The notes under the pieces: generated by a model | What the model was told of the DNA's origin: nothing | The model's database searches: none | The model's input: only the letters and a program-made list of their open reading frames with translations | Program-made: the position numbers and the translations under genes | In this document: positions 1 to 11,055 of the stretch, piece after piece | Position numbering within the stretch: position 1 is the stretch's first letter | Layout of the letters: each line of letters begins with the position of its first letter | NCBI GenBank assembly: GCA_951213105.1 | Contig: OX578155.1 | Coordinates: 35,440,484-35,504,483 of the forward strand | Direction: 5' to 3' | Origin: Amaurobius ferox | Taxonomy: Eukaryota; Arthropoda; Arachnida; Araneae; Amaurobiidae | Length of the DNA stretch: 64,000 nt

Positions 1-447
1 CAGAATTTATCTCACATGTACCACAATTATAATGTACACATTTTAAAATTTTTAGTTGATAGATCTATATAGGTTAAAGAACAGTGGCATAATTTGAATA
101 GGTTAGTATAGTTGTTTTATCTGTCACAAAATTCATTCGGACAAACTGTATCAAACAATAATGAAAAACAAGTAACTAATTATGTTTATACTTTATTATG
201 CAAGTTATTTACAGGAGGTTAAACATTAAGTAAATAACAGTAAATTCAGAAATCAATGTCCCAAAATACTCCTTATTCACTGGCTTTAGACACATTTGGT
301 AAAAATTAAAGGGTGCAGGACTTACCTTTTAATTTGAATGCCCAGATAAGATGGCAGGAATACATATAATGAACATAAATCCTTAAGTAACCATTGATAA
401 TTACATTTACTGTTATGACTCAGCTATTTTAATGAATTAAAAATATG

Positions 448-1005
448 GGTACTTATCGGTTATAGGGACCATGAAGCCAAACACGGCAGTGTCTAATCGG
501 AAAGCTACTACGCTTTTCCAAGAAATTGTTGAACACATCGAGGACGGCTCAATCCTATTCTCAGATTGCTGGCGTGGCTACAAAACTGAAGAATTAGAAG
601 TAGCCGGCTTTCAACATTTGAAAGTAAACTTCGTGGATCCTGAAACTGGAACTCATACGCAGACCATACAGAGACTCTGGGTATCCGCAAAATGCATAAC
701 AAAAAGCATAGAGGCACTGTGAGACAGCACTTTAACTCATATCTTGCAGGATTTATGTGGCAAAGCATTACCAGTAGCGATAAATTTAATGAATTTTACT
801 GGCGACAGCTGAGTTTTGGCCGCCACAAATTTCAATGTAACACAATATTTTTTTTTAATGTAAAGTTGATCAAACCAGATTATATATTAAATTTTAACCA
901 TTGTGTTTGTAGTGAAGTTCTCATATCAGATTGTGTCGCCAATGTTCATGTTGGTGACAACTCAGAAAAGCAGTCACGAATTGGTCACTACAAACGATAT
1001 GTACC
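448..1005 (+). mobile_element. Merlin-type DNA transposon remnant, copy 1
   Basis: The left end begins GGTACTTATCGGTTATAGGG. The matching right end is clear only in the duplicate (39953-40514) and is degraded here. At about 558 bp the element holds only the middle and end of a transposase gene, so it is internally deleted. Merlin elements are eukaryotic relatives of IS1016/IS1595 and usually make 8-9 bp target duplications. Confidence 0.7.
471..830 (+). pseudogene. Merlin (ISXO2-like) transposase fragment, frameshifted
   Basis: This is the C-terminal half of an ISXO2/IS1595-type DDE transposase. The visible core reads LFSDCWRGY, which carries the second catalytic Asp, then FQHLKVNFVDPETGTHT and TIQRLW. 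In the family the last motif is normally an I-E-x-x-W block whose Glu completes the DDE triad; here it is Gln. The first frame stops at 722. The family's next segment, NKKHRGTVRQHFNSYL, continues in the frame that opens at 692, so a frameshift lies near 690. The N-terminal half with the first Asp is missing. The same frameshift and Gln are in the duplicate at 39976, so the damage predates the duplication. It cannot encode an active enzyme. Confidence 0.85.
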
Positions 1006-1354
1006 AACATATGTGCAGATGAATTTCTAATCAAATAGCAAAAATTTTCAATGCTCATTAAGTGGATTTAGGGGCAATAAGAAAAGGTGTGAAATTGTCA
1101 TGATCATTTCCAGCCAAACTTTCATTTTGTCCTGTGCGTTTTATTAGTATTGACACAGAGGTACAGGAAGGAAGTGGTGAAGATGTACAGAAGTGATTGT
1201 TTTAATAAAATGATGTTTAAGTATCTATTTTTTGGAATTTTGTTTGTTGTACACTCACTATATTGTCAAAGGAATAAAAGACATATAGTATCTAATGTAG
1301 CTCGATAAATGTTTAAGAACATATAAGTTAGGTACAACAAGCAAACATATTTAA

Positions 1355-2129
1355 GGGTGAGCGTCAGTAAATTTTCTGCCCTATCCGCGCTTTGTTAACT
1401 TTCGCGGCACACATATTTCGCCGAAATTCTGCTCAAACAGTTGCGAAATATTTTCTTATAGATAAAATTCTATACTTAGATTATATTAAAACTAAATTTA
1501 ATACCCAATAAAGCATAGAATATATGTTTTATTTTAATTTAAAATATTTTTGGTGCTGCCATCTGTTGTCGTAATTTAATTCATACCTACTATTTTTATT
1601 TTTTAATGAACATTTTTAAATGTCTATTCCTTCTAATACGCTATCAAATACAACAACAGATCATATATAATGCCATAATCACGGAAACGTAATTGAACTT
1701 GGACTTACAGACAAAGGAACTTGAAGACAAAACTGCAGTCCTCAGTGATGTACATTCAGATCCCTTATCAAATTTATAGAATGATAAATTACCTTTCCGT
1801 GATTGTGGCATTATTATATATGATCTGTTGTTGTATTTAACACTGTATTAGAAGGAATAGACATTTAAAAATGTTCATTAAAAAATAAAAATAATCGGTA
1901 TGAGTTAAATTACGACAACAGATGGCAGCACCAAAAATATTTTGGATTAAAATAAAAAATATATTCTATGTTTTGGGGGGCATTAAATTTAGTTTTAATA
2001 TAATGTAAGCATTGAATGTTATCTTTCAGAAAATATTTCGCAACTGTTTGAGCAGAATTTCGGCGAAATATGTGTGCCGCGAAAGTTAACAAAGTGCGGA
2101 TAGGGCAGAAAATTTACTGACGCTCACCC
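1355..2129. mobile_element. Fold-back MITE with TTAA target duplication, copy 1
   Basis: A 775-bp element is flanked by TTAA at 1351-1354 and 2130-2133. Its ends are inverted repeats starting GGGTGAGCGTCAGTAAATTT. The inverted arms are about 335 bp (to about 1690, and from about 1795), leaving a loop of roughly 105 bp, so the single strand can fold almost end to end. There is no transposase. The duplicate has an uninterrupted TTAA at 40861-40864, which proves the boundaries. TTAA targeting fits piggyBac or Kolobok; the GGG terminus is closer to Kolobok, which is inference. Short ORFs inside are not genes. Confidence 0.93.
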
Positions 2130-2859
2130 TTAAAGTACTGAAATTTCAGATATAGTTCAACAACTATAAATACAGTAATTTGTTAGTTTTACATGAACTT
2201 ATTTGCTCATTTTTTTTAATACTTTAAAATTAAGCATTAAAGGATAAATATATCATATTATGAATGCATACAAAATATTAACAATCCAGGTACTGGAATT
2301 TACAAACACATGAATAATAGAAAAACAGATAATAAAATATAGTGAACAATAGGCAGGACAAGAAAACTTAGTTAAAGTGTTAAAATTTCAAATGCACTTC
2401 AACAGCAATCAGTAAGTCAACTCGTCAATTTCCCATTAACACTCATATAACATAACAGACATTCATTGTATTGTGAATAGGCATGCTATGAATTTGATTT
2501 ACATTTGGAATAAGCATATATGATTTCAATTTTATACTGATCAGAAAGAGCATGCAATAAAATTATGAAATTTTATTATCAATATGAAGAATATATCTAC
2601 ATACTTTTATTCATAGTGGACTTTTCAATCTATTAGCCGATTAAAACTTCGGCAAGTTTAGATTTTACCATTGAAAGCATTTCATAACATCATAACATGC
2701 AGTTTTAGGATTCATTAGGAAGTGATAAAGTGTTGCTACAAACTGAACATAACTGCTTTTTGGCGCAACATCGGATTTTGGCAAACCTGCGATATTCTGT
2801 GCCATTTGTCAACAAAAGGTGACTTTTGGGATTGGTCTAACTCTGACTTAAAAACTATA

Positions 2860-3500
2860 AGGATTATTAATATTTTCAATTTACTCAACTGTTCTATTTT
2901 TACAAAGAATGTAGAAACTCATATGTTGCAGTATGGGTAAAATTTACGGGGTGTTTTGATATTTTCAATTTATTATGTCATCTCTTTTATTTTCATAAAG
3001 ATTTTTGAAACTCATATTGTAATGCAGGTAATATAATGGGCATATCTTCAAACCTATATTTTTCCATACAATTTTAGCACTTTTATTTTGACATATACTG
3101 GAATCATATACAGCCTGCAGGTTTAAAGATTATTGATATCTTCAATTTATTATGTCAATTTATTTTAGAAACTCATATTTTGTAGTAATATTTTACTAAT
3201 ACATGGGTATATCTTCTAATATTCATGAATATAAGTAGTACAGGTTCCATACAATTTTAGCACTTTTATTTCGAGTATATATTGATTCAATTTAAAATTT
3301 TTTGTAAATTTGTCTACAAACAGGACAAGGATGTTTTATCCTTCATATCTGCCCATGAAGATAATTTTGTATCGCGAGAACAGATTCTTAAACTTCTTTT
3401 TAAGAGCATTAAATTAAATATTTTAATAGAATATTTTGATTAAGAATGTCATTTAGTATACTATAGAAATTTGCACGATTGTGAATTTATAATAAGTTTC
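2860..3500 (+). repeat. Interspersed AT-rich repeat family, copy in duplication 1
   Basis: The segment running from TTATTGATATCTTCAATTTA through CGAGAACAGATTCTTAAACT to TTTGCACGATTGTGAATTT recurs, diverged, at 58010-58760. Its second half recurs at 30760-30990, and the duplicate is at 41615-42140 plus 42924-43030. No coding frame is shared between copies. It looks like a non-coding part of an old transposon. Confidence 0.7.
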
Positions 3501-4130
3501 TTTATATTATACACTCCATATGAAGAACGAGTATACTGCTAGTGAATTTAATAAAAATGAAATTCTGATCATCAATGGATATTAAAAGTGTAAATGACCT
3601 AATGATGATCAATAAAATGAATGGTCTGTGAACGATATTTTCCAAAAACTGTAGATGAATAGTACTTTGCTTCAACAACCAAAAGACATGTTTGTTCATG
3701 GTCAATGCAGATAAAGCGCAACAGGATTTCATATGTGCACAGCAAAACTGCTAATGTAAAAATAATGGTTAAAATTGAATACTTTTATATTATGTTAAAT
3801 AAAATATTTTTTTCTTTCCTTGTAAATTTAAATTTGAAATAATCAAAATGCATTCAAAATATTTTAAGGATTAGTGTTAACCTCAATGTGTAATTATAGT
3901 ACAAGCGTAACTATTTTTCATAAGCTCTTTATAACAAACATCGTCAAAATGCCAAATACGGTAAAATTAAAAGTTGGAGCCAAGCTTGAAGAGAAATTTG
4001 TTGAAACCTTATCTAATAAGATTTAAAAAAGAAATATTTTCCCATCTCAATTATTTTTTATGGTGTATTACATCTGCACAAATGCCAGTAGTTAAAGGAT
4101 GGTGCCCAACGTAAATTTTATGGTGCCCAA
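3501..4130. other. No gene seen
   Basis: This is AT-rich sequence without a recognisable coding region. It is conserved in the duplicate at 43031-43640. The short ORFs here show no family features. Confidence 0.6.
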
Positions 4131-7100
4131 CATACAGTCCCTACATTAATTCTATTTCCATTAAAATAAATGAAACAGAAAGGGGAAGATTAAGCACATA
4201 CATTCCCTCTTCCACCTGATAAAAACTTTCAAAACAGTTTTTTTTTCAACTTGAATTTTTATTATATTATTCCATATTTGGTTTGCATCTGAGGTATAAA
4301 GTTCTGAACGAACATTTAAACTCTGTAAGAATGTTTGCTCTTAAACAAATATTTAAAAGCATAGATTTCTGGACTAGGGTTCTTCGTAACATTTGAAGGA
4401 AGATGTTTATGTTGATTCAGATGATTCAGTCATAACAGAGGACGATAGGAAGAGGGGAAAATTTGTTAGATTAGCGAGGTGCATTTGTTTCGATTTTAGC
4501 CAGCTTCAATGAAATATGGGATAATTTATTTTCTTCATATTATTAACTAACCACCTTTAGTGACCAGCCTAGCTGTTTTTTAAAAAATCTCTTAATTTGC
4601 AATAGCTTTCTTATTGTAGACTACTTACCTCCACTATGTGCGAAAGTAACGGCTAATTGTACTCCCACTGCAGTTCATGTAAGAGCTATCGAGATTGATT
4701 GTGTATTTGTCTACGGTTGTCAATAGAGAGGATCGGACACTACTCCCCAATAATATTTTAAGAAAAAGACATGAAAAATACACAAAAGAGGAAAATGAAA
4801 TGTGAAGGAGGATTTAGAAATTTGTATGGGCGGCACTGATCCAACCACTACGCAGAAATATGTATTACGCATTAAATACAATATAACAATAACTCTGTCT
4901 GCACCATGAAATAACCATAAGCATAGTGGGTGAATATATTTAAATCGCATAGTGGATTTAGTCCCATTGCAGTTCATACAATAGCTATTGGTCGTGTATT
5001 TGACTATGTCCGCCCATAGGGAGTGTAAGTAGTGGGGCCTATATGCCCCAATAATTTTTTGGAAGACATGAAAACTGCACAAAAGAGGAAAATGAAATAT
5101 GAATAGGAGACCTAGAAATTTGCATGGACAGCCTTGACTTGATCGTTACATACACAGATGCAGTATGCTTTATATTTACAATATAACATTAATGCCGCAC
5201 TATGAAATAATGATTCGCATGCTAAGCAGACATATTTAATTCGAGTAGCTGATTTACAAAATAAGCACCTCTTTGTAGTGAGTGTATGCAATGTGGATAC
5301 AATGCATGCAATGATATATACACATGTAAATCGTGTAGCATTGTGTTATGAACCCGCTCACTATGCAAGCTTATAATCAACAGATAAGCCCATTGCATGA
5401 GAGCATGCAATCCACATAGCAGGTTTGAAACACATAATAAATCCCCTTATATTAATGGACATGCCTTTGACCCGCTCCATGGACACATGCAATAATAAAG
5501 CTCCATTTAATAACGATACCCCCACATTAGGATTGTATGCAGTAGTTGTCAATCACGTACTCACCCGCTATGCGGACTCATGGCTAAAGATATGGAGGCT
5601 GCGCAGGTACATGATTGTGTATTGCATGCACTATTCGTAACTCTGCTCCATGGAATAATTAATGATCAACTAAGCAGCTAGACTTTTGCTAATCCATACT
5701 TCAAAATTTCATATAGAGATTTTATAGAGCTTTCTGAAATTTTATTTAGTTGTTAAAGTTTTTTTTTTAATCAATATATATATAACAACAATTAACATTA
5801 ATTTACACTAATTAACACTAATTTTAACATTTAAATATATTTTGTCATTTAAGATCATCAAACCTCAGTAACTGATAAGAAAATATTAAAAATCAAAATT
5901 TAATATTTTCCTTTTTAAATTTAATAATAAATTTATATAAATTAAATAATTGTAATTTTTAATAAATCCAATTGCTCAAGACTATGGATGAATAGTAGAA
6001 TACCCCCCCCCCCCCCCCCAGTTCCTTTGGTGCAAAGCGTCCAGTTGGCATACAGCACCAGGTTACAATTCCATTCCATTTTCGTTGCCAATTTGGTAAA
6101 TAACAACTTTTTAACATCCAGTCAATGAGCAGCTTTTTCAGATTCTGCATTTTAATAGGAAATAGGTATTTCGTCAGATATTCTTCAATCAGATTTGTTG
6201 AGTCTTTTCGCTGTGCACCTATCTTGCATTTTCATTAAACATTTTGTACATAATTTTCATATCCATACATTTATTTAATATTTATACTGCAGATCCAATT
6301 GGGTTGCAGATTAAGTTTTCCAATGACATCTCTCAATTATAAGTATATATTTTAAAGAATTTTATTAATGTACAATCTTTCACCCAAGTATTGTTTTTTT
6401 TAATTTTGAAATATCACTTTTATTAAATTTCTTTAAAGTTTATTTTTTTTAAACACTGTTTTGTTTTAAATTTTGTAAATATCCAATTATTTTTTCAAGT
6501 AACCCTTTTTCTTGAATTTTGTTGAAGTCCAATCCAATCGTTTTTTTACATTTCGTAATTTTTCAAAGTATTGTCTTTTTTTAATTTTGTTAAAGTACAA
6601 TCTTTTTTCTATGTATTGCTTTTCTTAAATTTTGTTAAAGTTCGATCATCTTTTTAATAAATCTTTTTAAAGTCCTTTTAAAAATTTTTCGAGATACAAG
6701 TTTTTGAAATTGATTTAAAATCACAATATCTATTAAATATTGTGTGTTTCACTACTACGTTTTCTAAAATTTTAAAAGTTTTTATTCTGCAATTAAACGT
6801 GGCAGTTAAGCAATACTTTTAGAATGCACAAAAATCTTATTTTGTAACCTTTTTATGAGTATTATTCACTTTTATTCAAATTAAATTCCACTGTCATTTG
6901 CATTCAAAATTCTAGTTCATAAAACTGTAGACCATGAGGAGCCTATTTTAAAACACAGGAATATATGTCACTTTAGTGGGGAGGAGTCAATTTCAAAACA
7001 CGGAGAAAAGCGCCAACTTGGCACACTTCTGTACTTACCTGCGTGGGGCTTTTCTATCGATTTACCCAGGCTATAATTACATCTAATGCATAAATAACAT

Positions 7101-7970
7101 TTTTTTCAATGATAAATTTATCCACAAAAAAAGGAACATTTCCACTGGTATTACATAACATAGTGGCAGTGGCTTCAGTCCGATGAAGACAAAATGGTTT
7201 TGGGTGAATAACATTTTGTAAAATAAATCTTCAGTAAAGTTCAATAAGGCTATTCAATTTTTTTCAAACTCATTTATATTGTTTACAGGCTTTCAAAGTG
7301 CTACAAATTACTTGTTAACTGTTTATAGCTAGCCATTACTTTAGTTTTCACCCACATTTCATCTGGATACTTTGACGATAGACTTCAGGTTAAAGTATAA
7401 AATTATTTGATTAACTTGCTTTTCGTTATATAAATTAAATTTATCTGACTTGATTTTACATTTAACTTAATCTAACTGGCCTGGTGGCATATAAATATGT
7501 ACTTGAATATGTATATACTATAAAAGCTTCTTTTTAATATAAATATAGACTTTGCAACTAGTTTCCTAATGCATATATTTGCCAAATACTATTTATTTGT
7601 CTTTCATAGTTTCGAAAATATTTAGAGTGAAAATAAGCAAAATGAAAGAAAAAAAAAACTTGTTCAGACAGGTACATTTTTAAGTTTTTCAAAAAACAGG
7701 TTTAATATATTAAAAAATTGAAATGAATTTTATATATTCACAATCTGGACCATATTTCTGACAAAACAAAAAAATATATTTACATTTTTATCTATTAGAT
7801 TCGGAGGTATAAGCATTGGAAATGTTTACATTTTTTGCAATACATATTTTCGTCACAGAAACCCCAAACATAAATAATATACACATAAAAAACTGTGTTC
7901 CTTTCTTTGAAGAAATGCCCTTTTCTTGATAACAGCACCCTGCCCTTATTCGATCCTGGGGGAAACTCTG
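4130..7970 (+). repeat. Old CpG-depleted copy of the 50681-54160 element
   Basis: Read in reverse complement, this section matches the nested element at 50681-54160. Shared landmarks include the AGGGGAAGATTAAGCACATA stretch near 4180, the roughly 300-bp direct tandem units at 4660-5250, and the 7640-7970 end. That end finishes with CCTGGGGGAAACTCTG (7955-7970), which is the terminal inverted repeat of the nested element. The left end equivalent is not found here, so this copy is truncated or diverged on that side. No coding region is evident. A C17-18 run at 6002-6019 may be poorly resolved. Confidence 0.75.
4660..5250 (+). repeat. Two tandem units of about 300 bp
   Basis: A unit containing GTTCATGTAAGAGCTATCGA, a CCCCAATAAT motif and CACAAAAGAGGAAAATGAAA is followed by a diverged second unit about 298 bp later. 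The inverted copy at 52.7-53.3 kb also has two units, so the tandem structure is ancestral to the family. Confidence 0.75.
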
Positions 7971-8344
7971 AATAGCATTTCCCTTCTGGTGAATTTGTGA
8001 AAACATTTCATTTTTTTTTTAATATTATAAATTTCTGAGAACTTAATACTGAAAGAATAGGCTTCTTAAAACTTTATTTGCCTTTTCTGTGCATGAGTAA
8101 AATATTATGTGTACCCTTTTGATTGTCATCTATTCTTTCTTGAATAAAATAAAGAGCACATACACACATTTGCCTCCACACTCCTTTTCAAAATTAGAAA
8201 AACTCAATGACCAAAAACTTTTTGTACACCTACTTACTTTTCAAAAATACAGTTTGGAATAAGTATTACATTCTATTTTCAAATTAATTAAAAAAAAATT
8301 GAAAAATTTTCAGGAAAAACATAGCAAAAAATTTTCTGATCCAC
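7971..8344. other. AT-rich flank downstream of the zinc-finger gene
   Basis: Nothing coding is seen. The sequence is conserved in the duplicate at 47505-47867. It probably contains the 3' untranslated region and downstream sequence of the minus-strand zinc-finger gene, but no convincing poly(A) site could be chosen. Confidence 0.4.
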
Positions 8345-8531
8345 ATCTCTACTTACAAGTGAATGGCTTTTCACCAGAATGGGAATGCAGATGAATGGTC
8401 AAATTACACTTATCATTAAATGTTTTTTGATACATACACAAGTAAATGGATTTGCATCAGTATGACGTATGTTCAGAGAGATGATTATTCATTTCAAATT
8501 CATACTTTTTAATAAAACCCTTCTGACATAC
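8345..8531 (-). pseudogene. Broken terminal zinc fingers (14-15) of copy 1
   Basis: Reading beyond the TAG at 8532, the minus strand still encodes finger remnants. There is a degraded finger with VCQKGFIKKYE and a final one ending [10 protein letters not shown] followed by TAG. The duplicate at 47868-48030 has the last finger intact ([10 protein letters not shown], then [12 protein letters not shown] and stop), which shows that copy 1 lost bases near 8440. The ancestral gene therefore had at least two more fingers than the open frame has now. Confidence 0.75.
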
Positions 8532-9662
8532 CTAACAAGTAAATGGCTTTTCACCTGTATGAGTATGCAGATGAATATTCAACTGGCCCTTTTGAATAAA
8601 TGTTTTTTGACACACATTACAAGTAAATGGCTTTTTACGAGTATGAGTACGCAGATGAATATTCAAGTTGCCCTTTTGAGTAAATCCTTTTAGACACACT
8701 TCACAAGTAAATAGTTTTTCACCAGTATGAGTATACTGGTGAATATTCATATTTCCCTTTTGACTAAATCCTTTCTGGCATACCTCACAAGTAAATGGCT
8801 TTTCACCAGTATGAGTAAGCAGATGACTATTCAAATATGCCTTTTGACTAAATCCTTTCTGGCATACCTCACAAGTAAATGGTTTTTCACCTGTATGAGT
8901 AAGCAGATGATTATTCAAGTAACTCTTTAGAATAAATCCTTTCTGACATACCTCACAAGTAAATGGTTTTTCATCAGTATGAGTAAGCAGATGACTATTC
9001 AACCTCTCCTTTTGACCAAATCCTTTCTGGCATACCTCACAAGTAAATGGTTTTTCACCAGTATGAGTAAGCAGATGACTATTCAACCTCTGCTTTTGAC
9101 CAAATCCTTTCTGGCATACCTCACAAGTAAATGGTTTTTCACCTGTATGAGTAAGCAGATGCATATTAAAGTAACGTTTTCGAATAAATTCTTTCTGACA
9201 TACCTCACAAGTAAATGGTTTTTCACCAGTATGTGTGCGCAGATGATTATTCAAATGACGTTTTTGATTAAATCCTTTCTGACATACCTCACATATAAAT
9301 GGTTCTTCACCAGTATGAGTAAGTAGATGACTATTCAAATAGTCCTTTCGAATAAATCCTCTGTGGCATACTTCACAAGTAAATGGTTTTACACCAGTAT
9401 GAGTAAACAGATGCATATTCAAGTCATCTTTTCGAAGAAATCCTTTTTGACATACCTCACAAGTAAATGGTTTTTCACCAGTATGAGTAAGCAGATGTCT
9501 ATTCAAATGGTCCTTTCGACTAAATAATTTTTGACATAACTCACAAGTAATTGGTTTTTCACCGGTATGAGTACAGTGATGTTTAATCAAGTGACTCTTT
9601 CGAATAAATCCTTTCTGACAGACTTCACAAATAAATCTTTTTTTATCAATTTGAGTATTCAT
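8532..9662 (-). CDS. C2H2 zinc-finger protein with 13 tandem fingers
   Basis: A single 376-residue open frame begins MNTQIDKKRF and consists almost entirely of Krüppel-type fingers. Thirteen complete units of 28 residues follow the pattern C-x2-C-x12-H-x3-H with TGEKP-type linkers (several read FTCEVCQKGF), and a fourteenth is cut at FTC by a TAG. Family knowledge: such arrays bind DNA in the nucleus as sequence-specific regulators, each finger contacting about three bases. There is no KRAB, BTB or ZAD domain, so the target and effect cannot be named. The frame is open upstream of the chosen Met for about 70 bases without another Met, so an upstream exon is possible. The TAG replaces a GAG codon expected in finger 14, and the same TAG is in the paralogue at 55017. 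It may be a live gene, but the shared stop and lost fingers leave room for decay. Confidence 0.75.
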   Translation of the reverse strand: MNTQIDKKRFICEVCQKGFIRKSHLIKHHCTHTGEKPITCELCQKLFSRKDHLNRHLLTHTGEKPFTCEVCQKGFLRKDDLNMHLFTHTGVKPFTCEVCHRGFIRKDYLNSHLLTHTGEEPFICEVCQKGFNQKRHLNNHLRTHTGEKPFTCEVCQKEFIRKRYFNMHLLTHTGEKPFTCEVCQKGFGQKQRLNSHLLTHTGEKPFTCEVCQKGFGQKERLNSHLLTHTDEKPFTCEVCQKGFILKSYLNNHLLTHTGEKPFTCEVCQKGFSQKAYLNSHLLTHTGEKPFTCEVCQKGFSQKGNMNIHQYTHTGEKLFTCEVCLKGFTQKGNLNIHLRTHTRKKPFTCNVCQKTFIQKGQLNIHLHTHTGEKPFTC

Positions 9663-10640
9663 AGCAATTTTATAATTGAATTTTATAATGAATCGGTAAA
9701 ACCGGATAATAGACCCCCACTCATATTTCTAAGTACAAAATTGACGAGAGATTAAATGCCAAAACGCTGCGCGTTCCTATTGGCTCAAAATCTTGTGACC
9801 TCACGATTTTGTCTTGGCGTATTACTTGGCGCTCTTTATAAACTTCCACGAAGTTATCGCTAGAAATGGCGCAAGTAACTTAATATAAATTAATTGAAAA
9901 CGATTGTGTAATAACAAATAGCGTTTGCTTTGTTTTGTTACGTACAGAATCTTCCAATAACCCGGAATTGACTGTAAAAGTGTATTAAGCAGTTTTATCG
10001 TTCATGAAATCAAAAGTTACAGCTTTGTTTATAAATATGTCAAACAGTACAACTTTGCTTATAAATTATTTCTAATATCATGCATAGTATACCATCTATT
10101 GTTAGGCATAACGAAATATATTTTAGAGTACGTATTATATATTTCATTAGCAAAATGAACTACCACGATTTCGTTTACAAAATTTTTTGCCATGCTTCAT
10201 CAACTTTGCAAATATATCTACAATAAAAATACTTCGATAAAGGGAATTTTATTTTTCCTTTAGTTTCTAGTAAATGTGTAAAACCTATTTCTGAGAAAAA
10301 CTAGCTAGTTGAAGCAGTCGGATTGGTTAGTCGGAAGGCTTGTTATTCATCACTGAACCTTGCATTTTAAGCATAATTTTATTACAGATTCAGGCAGAAA
10401 TAAAAAGGGATTTACTTTGACACGTTTCTTTTATTGAACATTTGTTTTTGTAATATATCAGTAAATAGTTATCGAAACTCATAATTTTTTTTTGATTAAT
10501 CATAAATATCATATAATATAAATCATCATGATAAAATGAATTTTATGTCATTTTGGGATTTATGACATTGCAATAAACTTTTATAATTGAATCTATAGAA
10601 TCACAAGAAATGACACATATATCTGAAAAAGGGGGGGGGG
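9663..10640. other. Upstream region of zinc-finger gene copy 1
   Basis: No coding region is seen. Within 9760-9850, on the gene's side, there is a CCAAT motif in the gene's orientation (ATTGG at 9778-9782) and a more GC-rich patch (CGCTGCGCG). Such a patch could be a promoter. It has no counterpart upstream of the paralogue, because the duplication ends near 9690. Confidence 0.3.
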
Positions 10641-11055
10641 GGGACGTAATTGCCGCAATGACCCATACCTGGATCTACATTAAGTTTCTTGTTACCATTA
10701 TAGATATCAGATATTCTATATTGACAAATGCATAATAAGCATGAAACCAGTCCAAGAATGCTCATGCTGGTATCTGTAATAGGAATATCACCCATATTTT
10801 TTAGAATGCCTCTTATAGATGGGCTTTGTGTTTATAAACTTTGCCTTTGCAGCTTCATGTGACCTGAGCTAAATTGTATATGAATTTTGAGCCGGCCACG
10901 TGGAAGAACTGAAAATGTTAGTTCCCATAGAAATTCTAAAAAATTGTGGTGCATGCTAACTTTCATGCTACCACTGCAAATTATGACTATTTCACGATGA
11001 CGAGCATATAATAAGTAAGAAACTAGTATCTGCAATAGGAGTGTCTTCTCCATTA
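10640..11055. repeat. Interspersed repeat, also at 29730-30160
   Basis: Segments containing GAAACCAGTCCA, ATATC and GGGCTTTGTGTTT recur in the same order near 30070-30160. A second segment with GCCGGCCACGTGGAAG and TTCCCATAGAA recurs in opposite orientation near 29850-29940. The mixed orientation suggests a fold-back repeat. A G12-13 run lies at 10630-10643. Confidence 0.6.

Larger units (their letters stand above)
1..9690 (+). repeat. Segmental duplication, copy 1
   Basis: This block matches 39500-48030 plus 54987-55915 in the same orientation, starting at its first base. In two stretches compared by eye the copies are nearly identical: about 3 differences in 252 bases at 471-722, and about 6 in 216 at 5425-5640. 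The homology ends just beyond the start of the zinc-finger gene, at about 9690 and 55915, where the upstream sequences become unrelated. The block contains a Merlin remnant, a MITE found only here, repeat families and the zinc-finger gene. Its true left end may lie outside the window. Confidence 0.95.

Noticed and set aside
1910..2092. 60-codon minus-strand ORF conserved in both duplicates
   Set aside because: It lies inside the arm of the fold-back MITE; conservation reflects the MITE, not coding.
4720..5640. ORFs of 60-120 codons in the 4.7-5.6 kb region
   Set aside because: They lie in tandem non-coding units of an old element, are not preserved as frames in the inverted copy, and lack motifs.
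8469..9755. Plus-strand ORFs with repeated SFLAYLTSKWFFTSMSKQM-like units
   Set aside because: They are the antisense of the zinc-finger repeats on the minus strand; the repetition comes from the 84-bp finger period.
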